From: a virus
Strand: one strand, 5' to 3'
Virus record (IMG/VR): IMGVR_UViG_3300032046_000100
Coordinates: 1-36,825 of that record
Length of the DNA stretch: 36,825 nt
The position numbers and the translations under genes were made by a program. Below are positions 1 to 7,259 of the stretch, one piece after another. A model generated the notes under the pieces. The model did no database searches. It saw nothing but the letters and a program-made list of their open reading frames with translations, and was not told where the DNA came from. Positions within the stretch are counted from its first letter, which is position 1, and every line of letters starts with the position of its first letter.

Positions 1-2
1 AA

Positions 3-365
<363 letters not shown>

Positions 366-378
<13 letters not shown>

Positions 379-692
379 TTTGCAGAATTTACAGTGATAG
401 TGTGTACCACAGTTAAATAATCAAACTCCACAAGTCCTTCGCATTTGTCAAGTTTTGTATCTTTAGTTGCCCCGTTTACAAGTTCGCAAAGTCCTTTTGT
501 TGTTCCCCATTGCCGAATATTATAAGCATTATGGAGTTTACAGTCATGGCCATTTCTTTCAAAACGACCAATATACACCCATCCCCGTTGAAGGACGACA
601 ATTTTAATATCGCCTTCATAGGATTTTACAATAGAGTCTTTGGGAACATAAACAGTTCCGTCAATTACAATTTCTTCGATTTTTGGATTCAT
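366..692 (-). CDS. conserved small phage protein of unknown function
   Basis: 108 residues. The central part reads as a beta-rich domain: VVLQRGWVYIGRF, then NAYNIRQWGTTKGL, a pattern I associate with a widespread family of uncharacterised phage proteins. There are two scattered Cys and no zinc motif, signal peptide or membrane segment. Spacing from the preceding gene is 14 bases, and it overlaps the repeat protein downstream. The conserved RxWGTTxGL core suggests a defined fold; the function is unknown. Confidence 0.8.
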
Positions 693-706
693 GTTTTAGT
701 TATAAG

Positions 707-958
707 TTATTTTTTTATATTATTAAACCAGTATTGAAATAGTTCATTAGTAGTTAAATCGGAATCTTTCAATGAATATAAACCATCTGCATTGTGAAAG
801 ATAGTTCCTTTGGATTGCATATTATCTTTCCATTCCACGAACTCCATTACCATAGATGTAATCTCTTTGGCAGCCTTATGTCCATCAATCTGACATTTAG
901 TTGCAACGTCATAATAAACATCAATATTTCTGAGCATTTTCAATATTTCTTCTTCCAT
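707..958 (-). CDS. small helical phage protein, paralogue of the protein at 3242-3499
   Basis: 83 residues if started at the ATG at 958, just after the stop of the preceding gene; an ATG at 982 would add eight residues and overlap that gene. The signature is a central helix ending in FVEWKDN and a C-terminal ELFQYWFNN. The protein at 3242-3499 has the same layout (FIEWIKN, then ELYDYWFKN), so the two are paralogues. This type of small acidic protein is common in phage accessory regions; function unknown. Confidence 0.75.
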   Translation of the reverse strand: MEEEILKMLRNIDVYYDVATKCQIDGHKAAKEITSMVMEFVEWKDNMQSKGTIFHNADGLYSLKDSDLTTNELFQYWFNNIKK

Positions 959-959
959 G

Positions 960-1499
960 TCATTTATATTTAGCAAGAGCAAAATTCACAGTAAGTTCGA
1001 CATAAGGATAAGGTTTGTATTTAGCGAGTTCTATACCTGCCCCGATGTCGAATGATAACTCCTCCATGATATTATCGTTATAATCGTTAGGGTATAACCT
1101 AAACCCGACAACAATAGGCATAGACCGGAAAGCCTTACCCGTCATCTCGTCACGTTTGTAGTTGCCATGTGTTACCACTCCCATTGAGAAATACGGGGTC
1201 GTCTGGTATGCCCATAGGTAATAAGTTGCTTTAAGGGAGAATCCGTTTACATAGAAATACTTCTCAATCATCTGCGGATGCCATGTAGTAGTTACCGACA
1301 CATTAGAACCTTGCAGTTCACAACCGATAAAGTAATTAACCTCATCAGAGTAAGACGTTCCTCCTGATAGGTTAAAAGACACCTGTGCAGTTGCAACAAT
1401 AGAGAATAAGAAAAGAATTACCATTCCAATAACTACTGATCTAAAACATCCTCTATTAATCATCTGGGTAGTCCCTTGATCTTTTTCTTGTTTTTTCAT
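960..1499 (-). CDS. secreted outer-membrane beta-barrel-like protein
   Basis: 179 residues. Residues 1-15 are charged, then a hydrophobic stretch at about 20-37 (VVIGMVILFLFSIVATA) ends at an ATA-Q junction like a signal peptidase I site. The remainder alternates polar and aromatic residues (ATYYLWAYQTTPYFSMG, VVGFRLYP) and ends in strand-like segments rich in Tyr and Phe, as in small 8-strand outer-membrane barrels. The start overlaps the next gene upstream by four bases (ATGA). Phage-encoded envelope proteins often alter the host surface or block superinfection; that role is only an inference here. No lipobox cysteine is seen. Confidence 0.7.
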   Translation of the reverse strand: MKKQEKDQGTTQMINRGCFRSVVIGMVILFLFSIVATAQVSFNLSGGTSYSDEVNYFIGCELQGSNVSVTTTWHPQMIEKYFYVNGFSLKATYYLWAYQTTPYFSMGVVTHGNYKRDEMTGKAFRSMPIVVGFRLYPNDYNDNIMEELSFDIGAGIELAKYKPYPYVELTVNFALAKYK

Positions 1500-2104
1500 G
1501 ATTGTTTTACATATGATTTATTTCTTTTTTTACCTATTTCAAATATACGATCAGCAGAAGTAGTTAATGTTTGCTCGTGGGTTATTATGATAAATTGAAT
1601 ACCCAGTTTATCGGATAGTTCTTTAAGCATATTAGACGCTCTTTCCTGATAGTTTTCACTTAGGTAGCGAAAGGGTTCGTCCAATATTATTACAGGATGG
1701 GTACGAGGTCTAGCCATACTCCAAGAGGCTATTCGTAAAGCAAAGGCAGCGACGTCAATTGCTCCTACGCCACTAGCGGTAAGTGGATCTATCTCTAACG
1801 TATCCCTAACGAATAGCAAATCACACTCTGTTTTGTTCCTACGCTGTACGAAGTCTACCTTTAATTCGTAGGGATCATCGAATACAGCATCTAACGCAGA
1901 AGAAGTTATGTCCGAGATATGGAATTGTAACTGTTGCTGAGTCTTTAGCCCTACTTCCCGTATGACTTCCCTAGCATGTTCGTGTTTTCGTAGATCACGC
2001 TTTGAGACCTTTAATTGGTCTTGCAGAGAGGTAAGGGACTTTTGTATTTGCGATCTTTGTCCTTTCTGCCTCTCTAATCTGTTTCTCAACTCTTGGGTAT
2101 TCAT
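1496..2104 (-). CDS. SbcC/Rad50-like ATPase, C-terminal half
   Basis: 202 residues from the ATG at 2104; a GTG lies one codon upstream. The N-terminal 70 residues are a heptad-rich coiled coil. A signature-like GVGAIDVAAFALRIAS follows at about 110-125, then Walker B with D-loop (PVIILDEPFRYLS, about 137-149) and a switch histidine in FIIITHEQ (about 170). There is no Walker A, so this cannot hydrolyse ATP alone. It should pair with the Walker A half at 5270-6334 to form one ABC head; SbcC works with SbcD as an end-processing nuclease. Its 5' end overlaps the preceding reading frame by about 110 bases, unusually long for this genome. Confidence 0.88.
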   Translation of the reverse strand: MNTQELRNRLERQKGQRSQIQKSLTSLQDQLKVSKRDLRKHEHAREVIREVGLKTQQQLQFHISDITSSALDAVFDDPYELKVDFVQRRNKTECDLLFVRDTLEIDPLTASGVGAIDVAAFALRIASWSMARPRTHPVIILDEPFRYLSENYQERASNMLKELSDKLGIQFIIITHEQTLTTSADRIFEIGKKRNKSYVKQS

Positions 2105-2618
2105 CACTATCTTCTTTAGTATCTATTATTAATTCTCCCGTTCCTGACAGCATCATATCTGATTCAATATGAGTAGCCTCCATAGAGGCAGTCATTTGAC
2201 ATTCTGTTATATATCCCTGCCCTACAATCCTTAATCCGTCATGGTAAATAAGACAATACAATGGTTTGTTATCTATTATATGATTCATACCAGAATCTCC
2301 ATTCAGCCACATTACATCTTCTCCCCAAACTTTCCATTCTCTTAATCCTTGTATATATTCTGGATAACCCATATCATAACCTATTGGGACTAAATGATTT
2401 TCAAATACAAGATTGAACTTTCTTGATGCAGCTAATAGATTCTCTCCATCGTGAATGTACATACAATTACCATGTATAACCTTACGTAAGGTTACAGGAT
2501 CAGGTAAAGGAGCTATTTTCTCAGGTGGTAACTCCTCTATCTGGCGTACCAATATCGGGGGCATTGCCGCAACTACGGCTGCACCAAATATATTCTTTAG
2601 AAAAGTTCTCCGTTCCAT
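1995..2618 (-). CDS. protein with Tat-like leader, unknown function
   Basis: 207 residues. The N-terminus MERRTFLKNIFGAAVVAAMP matches a twin-arginine signal (RRTFLK followed by a short hydrophobic core). The rest is a mixed alpha/beta protein with LVPIGYDMGYPEYI and a beta-rich block (RIVGQGYITECQMTAS, then SGTGELII) reminiscent of phage tail-type beta proteins, but I cannot assign it. Its ATG overlaps the previous stop (TAATG). The last 36 codons overlap the SbcC C-half gene. If the leader works, the product or part of it goes to the periplasm of infected cells. Confidence 0.65.
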   Translation of the reverse strand: MERRTFLKNIFGAAVVAAMPPILVRQIEELPPEKIAPLPDPVTLRKVIHGNCMYIHDGENLLAASRKFNLVFENHLVPIGYDMGYPEYIQGLREWKVWGEDVMWLNGDSGMNHIIDNKPLYCLIYHDGLRIVGQGYITECQMTASMEATHIESDMMLSGTGELIIDTKEDSDEYPRVEKQIREAERTKIANTKVPYLSARPIKGLKA

Positions 2619-2794
2619 TATTCCTCTGATATTTTAATTAACTCCATAGCTTCTTCTTTGGAAATATCTTCAGTCTCCGTCATATCAAGTTTCCACTTCT
2701 CTGAATAAAGATTAAACGTATCTGTATAGTCAGTGCCCTCAAGAGCAGCAATCATAGTCATATACTTCTTTAAAAGCCTCCTGTAATCTATCAT
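2618..2794 (-). CDS. small acidic helical protein
   Basis: 58 residues, beginning MIDYRRLLKKYMTMIAALEG and ending EEAMELIKISEE. It sits exactly between its neighbours: its ATG overlaps the previous stop (ATGA) and its stop overlaps the next ATG (TAATG), which strongly supports translation. It looks like a small all-helical protein; no motif is recognised. Confidence 0.75.
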   Translation of the reverse strand: MIDYRRLLKKYMTMIAALEGTDYTDTFNLYSEKWKLDMTETEDISKEEAMELIKISEE

Positions 2795-3240
2795 TTTATC
2801 TCATTATTGGTTACTATCTTATCTGTCTTAATAAAATCATATTTCCCTTTTATGTATTCAGAGAAATATTTCCCTGGATTTTCTACCTTTAACATTAACT
2901 TAAAACATAATTTCGGTACATCACTGTAAGTATATACTGTTCCTTTATTAAACTCTATGTAAAGAGTATTGTCCTTGAATCCTACACTCTTTATTTGTGA
3001 TGAGGTAATGAGAGTCATAGGAACTTTCTCTTTCGGTTTAATTCCCATTGCTTTTATTAAACAACAATAACAGATGTCAAAGTCTGATTTACCAAACATT
3101 TCCATAACTCTATTGTACTCTATTTCTGTTGAATTTAATCCCTTATCAATAAAAATTGAGATATGCATTCCGGTGATTGTGGTGTAGGTTATCGGATTTG
3201 TTAGCACAGTCCCACATGAATCACATTTTATTTCTTCCAT
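2791..3240 (-). CDS. zinc-finger plus KTSC-domain protein
   Basis: 149 residues. The N-terminus has paired cysteines (CDSC at 6-9, CYCC at 57-60) suitable for one zinc site. Residues about 80-140 match the KTSC domain: SSQIKSVGFKDNTLYIEF, then GTVYTYSDVPK and a YF-x-YIKGKY end. KTSC domains are small nucleic-acid-associated modules often found beside lysyl-tRNA synthetase-like or phage proteins. The role here is unknown. It overlaps the downstream gene by four bases. Confidence 0.78.
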   Translation of the reverse strand: MEEIKCDSCGTVLTNPITYTTITGMHISIFIDKGLNSTEIEYNRVMEMFGKSDFDICYCCLIKAMGIKPKEKVPMTLITSSQIKSVGFKDNTLYIEFNKGTVYTYSDVPKLCFKLMLKVENPGKYFSEYIKGKYDFIKTDKIVTNNEIK

Positions 3241-3241
3241 T

Positions 3242-3499
3242 TTATTTTAATTTATATACATTTTTAAACCAATAATCGTAAAGTTCTTTAGAAGTCATAA
3301 ATTTACCAACAAAGGGCAGTGCCCAGAAATTCGGTGTTATCCCATCAAATTTTGATTCACATTTATTCTTTATCCATTCTATAAATTCAAAGACATGAGA
3401 TTCTATCTCTTCTGCGGCATCAGTAAATTCTTTATCCAGATCACTCTGTCCTACATAAAAAATGTTGTTTTCCAGAATTTTGATTAATTCGTCTTTCAT
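3242..3499 (-). CDS. small helical phage protein, paralogue of 707-958
   Basis: 85 residues, shared architecture with the protein at 707-958: an N-terminal amphipathic helix (MKDELIKILENN), then HVFEFIEWIKNKC, an aromatic linker and a C-terminal ELYDYWFKN. Two copies 2.3 kb apart suggest duplication within the phage or independent acquisition of a common phage gene. No catalytic motif. Confidence 0.75.
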   Translation of the reverse strand: MKDELIKILENNIFYVGQSDLDKEFTDAAEEIESHVFEFIEWIKNKCESKFDGITPNFWALPFVGKFMTSKELYDYWFKNVYKLK

Positions 3500-3509
3500 A
3501 GTCTTTTAT

Positions 3510-3680
3510 TTATAAATGTATTACTGTTTTTGATTCAAGATGTTTAGTAATTGCTCTTTGATAATAATTACTTAACCAATCTTGTTCTGATAACCATTTT
3601 AAATAATTTATTTCATCATCTGTGGTCATATCATAAATATCATAGTTTTTATATTTACCAAAATGTAAGTATTTCTGCAT
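3510..3680 (-). CDS. small DUF3820-like protein
   Basis: 56 residues starting MQKYLHFGKYKNYDIYDM. The pattern FGKYKxxxIYDM followed by INYLKWLSEQDWL resembles the DUF3820-like/exonuclease C-terminal module (FGKYKG...YLxWLxxQxWL), which in phages occurs alone or behind exonucleases. It is too short for a catalytic domain. It overlaps the truncated reading frame upstream by 26 bases. Resemblance is by eye. Confidence 0.6.
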   Translation of the reverse strand: MQKYLHFGKYKNYDIYDMTTDDEINYLKWLSEQDWLSNYYQRAITKHLESKTVIHL

Positions 3681-3744
3681 TTATAGGCATCTCGATCTTC
3701 TGTAAATCGGTTAGTGCCAACGGGTATTTCCAAATAGATTTCAT
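3655..3744 (-). pseudogene. truncated DUF7352-like N-terminus
   Basis: A 29-codon frame, MKSIWKYPLALTDLQKIEMP then INAEILTFW and TAA. This is the start of a common phage protein (pattern xWKYPLxxTDxQxIEMPxxAxIL) that normally continues to about 90-100 residues. Its ATG overlaps the previous stop (ATGA), so it is probably still translated, but the conserved remainder is missing and the DUF3820-like frame begins inside it. Read as a decayed or deletion-fused gene. Confidence 0.5.
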
Positions 3745-3977
3745 TTTAAGTTATATTTATTTACTAATTCCTTCATACCCTCATCAATAGAGTTCTCTAC
3801 TTGTATAAGATCATCTTGCATGACCTTGAGTTTCTTCCTAGCCTCTTCTTTAGTTTTACACTTCCAATCGTCTTGGAGTTGTTTTATCATAGCCTTTCGC
3901 TGTCCTGTAAGTTCGGAGATACTAGACTTAGCATCCTCTACTTCTTTCTTGAGTTCCAATAATTCACTTTCGTTCAT
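3741..3977 (-). CDS. coiled-coil protein next to SbcD
   Basis: 78 residues, almost entirely charged heptads from MNESELLELKKEVEDAKSSI to the end; a continuous coiled coil is likely. It overlaps the SbcD gene by 14 bases, so it is translationally linked to it. Because the SbcC ATPase is split here, this free coiled coil could be a missing part of the SbcC arm or an accessory of the nuclease. That is speculation; the sequence itself only shows a coiled coil. Confidence 0.75.
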   Translation of the reverse strand: MNESELLELKKEVEDAKSSISELTGQRKAMIKQLQDDWKCKTKEEARKKLKVMQDDLIQVENSIDEGMKELVNKYNLK

Positions 3978-4875
3978 ACTCTAATGCTTTATAAATTATA
4001 TTCATAATACCGTCACTAATATTATTAATCTCCCTGAAATGTTCTAGGTTATCCTCAAAACTCATTTCGGCGATCCAATCCTTGTCTAATTGAGAGATAA
4101 AGGCTTCTATTCGGGCATCCCTCTTTTCTATGTTATCCAAATGTTCTTTAGAAATCACGCCATCTTGAATAGGTAGATAAACGGGTTCTACCGTATTCGT
4201 TTCAGCGTACCAAAGGTACACTCTAGGTTTAAAATCAATTTGCTTTGCACTTTGACGTGTAAGAGAGCCTGGATTAACTAAAAGCCTACCCTTATACTCC
4301 GTAAAGAACGATTGGTGATTATCCCCTGTGCAAATCAAGTCGAATTGGGGGTACTTCTTTAATATCCCTATTGATTGTCCTTCGGTGGCTCCTGGAAATG
4401 GAGGAGTAACGTAGGTCATATAGTGCCAAACCAGTATTCTTCTCTCCCAATATTCCTCTTGCGTTTTTGCTTGGTTTGTAACTAAATGAAGAGAAGGATG
4501 CATTATATCAGGTTCTTGTCCATAATGACAATTAGGCAATACTTCTATTTTACCTGCTACTTCTAAGGTATGTAATCCACTATTCGACCGCAGTTGAAAG
4601 TTATGTTGTGGTAGATCATGCTGACCATAAATAGTGTAGAACTTTTCGGGTAGAAACCATAATGCCTGAGATAACAAACCAGGAGAGGGTTTCCAATGAT
4701 GGAATAAATCCCCAGCGTGTACTACAGAACAACCGTACGTAGCTTGCAAACCACGTACTACTTCTACCGCTTTCCATTGCTCCTGATGCCAATCGCCCGT
4801 AAAGCATATTGGGGTATCTTCCCGTAGATGCCAGTCGGCGGTAAGAATAAGATCAGGTTTTTTATTTCGTTGCAT
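3964..4875 (-). CDS. sbcD: SbcD/Mre11-like nuclease
   Basis: 303 residues, a calcineurin-like metallophosphoesterase. Metal motifs in order: DWH (about 14-16), GDLFHHW (about 56-62), GQHD in place of the usual GNHD (about 94-97), VWHYM (about 150) and GDNHQSF (about 185-191), then the fold-closing VNPGSLTR. It is the nuclease partner of SbcC (T4 gp47 equivalent), acting on DNA ends during recombination and repair. Its neighbours on both sides are the two SbcC halves, separated by small genes. Confidence 0.92.
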   Translation of the reverse strand: MQRNKKPDLILTADWHLREDTPICFTGDWHQEQWKAVEVVRGLQATYGCSVVHAGDLFHHWKPSPGLLSQALWFLPEKFYTIYGQHDLPQHNFQLRSNSGLHTLEVAGKIEVLPNCHYGQEPDIMHPSLHLVTNQAKTQEEYWERRILVWHYMTYVTPPFPGATEGQSIGILKKYPQFDLICTGDNHQSFFTEYKGRLLVNPGSLTRQSAKQIDFKPRVYLWYAETNTVEPVYLPIQDGVISKEHLDNIEKRDARIEAFISQLDKDWIAEMSFEDNLEHFREINNISDGIMNIIYKALEYERK

Positions 4876-4876
4876 A

Positions 4877-5062
4877 TTATTTCCAAAATTGATACCATTT
4901 CTTTTCTTTAATGGGAACTACTCGAATGCCTATTTCAATCTCTTCCCGTAGTACCTTTAAAGCATCACTAAAATCCTCTGCGGCACGATGCACCTCTTTA
5001 AATTTCTTAAGGGCTATCCGATTATCTACTTCAATTCGATATTTCATATTAGGTTTTGCCAT
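4877..5062 (-). CDS. small basic protein of unknown function
   Basis: 61 residues, MAKPNMKYRIEVDNRIALKK onward, ending in KEKKWYQFWK. It reads as beta-alpha with an aromatic-basic tail. It overlaps the upstream stop by one base (TAATG) and lies one base from SbcD, so it belongs to the same operon. A KxWYxFWK tail is common in small phage proteins, but I know no function. Confidence 0.65.
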   Translation of the reverse strand: MAKPNMKYRIEVDNRIALKKFKEVHRAAEDFSDALKVLREEIEIGIRVVPIKEKKWYQFWK

Positions 5063-5280
5063 TACTCTGATTCTTTATTAGTTTCCCTTGTATAAATCTT
5101 GTCTGGCAGGAATAGGTGGTTCTTTATTTTTCGTATCTCATCAGAGCTACTGGATTCACAAATCTTTTTCCATCCAAATAGTGTTTTCTTCCAGAGTGTG
5201 TATCCTTTTGCATCATATACTGCCACCTTATTAAAATTAAAGGTAGATACTGTTGTTGTTATTTTCAGTTTATTTATCAT
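5062..5280 (-). CDS. hypothetical protein
   Basis: 72 residues. Beta-rich N-terminal part (NKLKITTTVSTFNFNKVAVY), then a Trp-containing stretch (LWKKTLFGWKKI) and a polar C-terminal tail. It overlaps the SbcC N-half gene by 11 bases. It may simply be a filler gene between the two SbcC partners; no motif is recognised. Confidence 0.6.
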   Translation of the reverse strand: MINKLKITTTVSTFNFNKVAVYDAKGYTLWKKTLFGWKKICESSSSDEIRKIKNHLFLPDKIYTRETNKESE

Positions 5281-6334
5281 GTTTTACCTCCTGTTCGCAT
5301 AGCGGACAAATGTCTGGAAAATTATCTTCAAACTGTTTATGTAAAGTTTCATACCTTTGTTCTGCCTGGGTTATCTCTTCTTCTATTTCGTCTATGTTCT
5401 TTACAAGAAGATACAAGGCACTCCTATCTTTCTGCTTTTGACGACGGGTATCTCCTAACAGAATTAAGCGAGTTACCTCTTCTTCCATATCTGCTACGGA
5501 TTGTTCCCGTTCTATAATACGATCAGTACCATCTATATTTTCAAGTAAGGTGCTTATATGCATGATTTTATTCCGTAAATCCTCTCTGTCCGCTATCCGT
5601 CCTAAGATATTATCTAAATCAATCTCTATCTTCAGGATAGTACTTGCCTCTTCTATCTCCCTGTCTTTATCTTCCAAACTACGAATGAGATTGTCTAACC
5701 TAGTTTTAGCTTGAACTTTAGATAGGCAGACCTTATCCAAAGCCTCCATGGCTTCTACATCTATTTCAAAATTATCTAGATAATCGAATTGGGATAGTTC
5801 TTCTCCTAGAGATTTTATTTGCTCACCATTGTACTTAATACTTCCCTCCAACTCCCGTATCCATTTATTTACGTTAGCCAGTCCTGTATCTATCTTATCC
5901 AATCGGGCTACCCGATTAAAGTATTGGGCAACCTCTCCCGAACTATTACTTAATAGGAACGGGGAATCCAATTGCATTTGGAGATTTATCTCATTGATAT
6001 TAAGAAACTTACTAATTTCTTCGGGGACTGAAGTACCAAAAGCCTTAAAGACAAGACTGTTTTTGTCGTATGCTTTAAGTTCATATTTATCAATCTTACC
6101 TTTATGACGCCAAACGAAACCGTCCTCTGTTTCGAGGATAGCAAATGTGTCGCCTCCCCAATAGGAGCGTATAGCATCGCCAGAAGGTCGGTTCCATACA
6201 ATCCAACGAAGAGCACGAATAATCGCTGTCTTACCCGAATCTGATGATCCCACAATAACATTGACCCCAGGATGGAATTTAAGGTAAGATTTTTCATGAC
6301 TTTGAAAATTGTGTATTGCTAATGATTTAATCAT
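5270..6334 (-). CDS. SbcC/Rad50-like ATPase, N-terminal half with zinc hook
   Basis: 354 residues. The Rad50 start IHNFQSHEKSYLKFHPGVN precedes Walker A (GSSDSGKTAIIRAL, about 32-45) and a Q-loop-like region with NLQMQLDSPFLL (about 117-128). A long coiled coil runs from about 150 to 340, and the last twelve residues begin CPLCEQEV. In normal SbcC the CxxC zinc hook sits in the middle of the protein and is followed by the returning coil and the Walker B half. Here the gene stops just after the hook, and the other half is 3.2 kb away at 1496-2104. T4 gp46 is the functional equivalent. Confidence 0.9.
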   Translation of the reverse strand: MIKSLAIHNFQSHEKSYLKFHPGVNVIVGSSDSGKTAIIRALRWIVWNRPSGDAIRSYWGGDTFAILETEDGFVWRHKGKIDKYELKAYDKNSLVFKAFGTSVPEEISKFLNINEINLQMQLDSPFLLSNSSGEVAQYFNRVARLDKIDTGLANVNKWIRELEGSIKYNGEQIKSLGEELSQFDYLDNFEIDVEAMEALDKVCLSKVQAKTRLDNLIRSLEDKDREIEEASTILKIEIDLDNILGRIADREDLRNKIMHISTLLENIDGTDRIIEREQSVADMEEEVTRLILLGDTRRQKQKDRSALYLLVKNIDEIEEEITQAEQRYETLHKQFEDNFPDICPLCEQEVKHDK

Positions 6335-6335
6335 T

Positions 6336-6551
6336 TTAATTTAGTTTACCTTGTTCTTTTTCGAGCTTACGTTTGGCTTCTTTATATCCTTCTGCAAATC
6401 CTTCTTTTTGTCCAATTTGCTCTATCTTAGATATAAAAGTTTCGATTTCACGAAAGAATCTAATTCCTGCCATAGCAGGATCAACAGGATCCATACCTGC
6501 TAACATTCTCATTAATTCTGCCATTAGGTTATCTCTTTCCTTTGTTGTCAT
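6336..6551 (-). CDS. hypothetical helical protein
   Basis: 71 residues, MTTKERDNLMAELMRMLAGM onward; alpha-helical with a charged C-terminal helix (EGYKEAKRKLEKEQ). It overlaps the resolvase gene by four bases (ATGA) and lies one base from SbcC-N. Position suggests a small accessory of recombination proteins, but no family is recognised. Confidence 0.65.
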   Translation of the reverse strand: MTTKERDNLMAELMRMLAGMDPVDPAMAGIRFFREIETFISKIEQIGQKEGFAEGYKEAKRKLEKEQGKLN

Positions 6552-7072
6552 TGTCTCATCATTTTTAATACTTGGGATTGTTTACTTGCAACATAATGTA
6601 CGGCAAGAGCATCAGCTACTGCTTCATCTATGTACTTAGTACTTCTCCAATCTACATCATATAGTTTGTCGATAGCTTCAATCATATCTTCCTTTGTTGC
6701 TGCTTTCTTACCTAATACGGCTTTCTTACTATCCTGTTCGCTATACCATTCAATTGGAATATTTAGACTTTCGGATATACCTACAAGTAATCCTGCTACG
6801 AGACCAATCATTATCGCTGCTTGAGCGTTCTGACTTCCATGAGGAGATTCACTTAGGATAAAATTTACATCGTGAGTAGCTATGAGCTGAAGTAACGATC
6901 CAGCTATTTCACTCGCTCTACGGGTACGATCATCTGATGCCCGTATTCTTCGTTTCTTTTGCTCAGGAGCAGTCTTAATGCATCCCGATTCTAGTATTTT
7001 GTTTTTACTTACTACGGCATATCCCCAAGCGGTAAAGCTAGGATCATTTGTTAATATAACTAGATTTTCCAT
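6548..7072 (-). CDS. ruvC: RuvC-like Holliday junction resolvase
   Basis: 174 residues, RNase H-like fold. Acidic residues appear where expected: Asp10 in LTNDPSFTAWGYAV, Glu in NFILSESPHGSQNA (about 74), and the C-terminal acidic pair in DEAVADALAVHYV (about 150). The KKAVLGKKAATKEDM stretch matches the KxxxxGxGxAxKxxM element of RuvC. It cuts recombination or replication junctions before packaging. It sits directly between RecA- and SbcC-like genes. Confidence 0.88.
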   Translation of the reverse strand: MENLVILTNDPSFTAWGYAVVSKNKILESGCIKTAPEQKKRRIRASDDRTRRASEIAGSLLQLIATHDVNFILSESPHGSQNAQAAIMIGLVAGLLVGISESLNIPIEWYSEQDSKKAVLGKKAATKEDMIEAIDKLYDVDWRSTKYIDEAVADALAVHYVASKQSQVLKMMRQ

Positions 7073-7247
7073 ACTTTAAATTTCTGATTAATACTTTATA
7101 ATAGTGACCCGTGTCGTTAAGATATTCAACTTTCCAATATTCAAGACTGGAGAACTTCCAAATCCTTTCTATCAATTTTGCTTGATCAATAGGATGTTCA
7201 ATCTTTATCGGATTTGCGAATACCATAACAATATCCCCAGGTTTCAT
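7044..7247 (-). CDS. hypothetical protein, small beta domain
   Basis: 67 residues. MKPGDIVMVFANPIKIEH and then WKVEYLND...YYKVLIR resemble a small SH3-like or KOW-like beta barrel, a common phage design. It overlaps the resolvase start by 29 bases. No catalytic residues; function unknown. Confidence 0.65.
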   Translation of the reverse strand: MKPGDIVMVFANPIKIEHPIDQAKLIERIWKFSSLEYWKVEYLNDTGHYYKVLIRNLKYGKSSYINK

Positions 7248-7259
7248 AGCTTATGCTAT

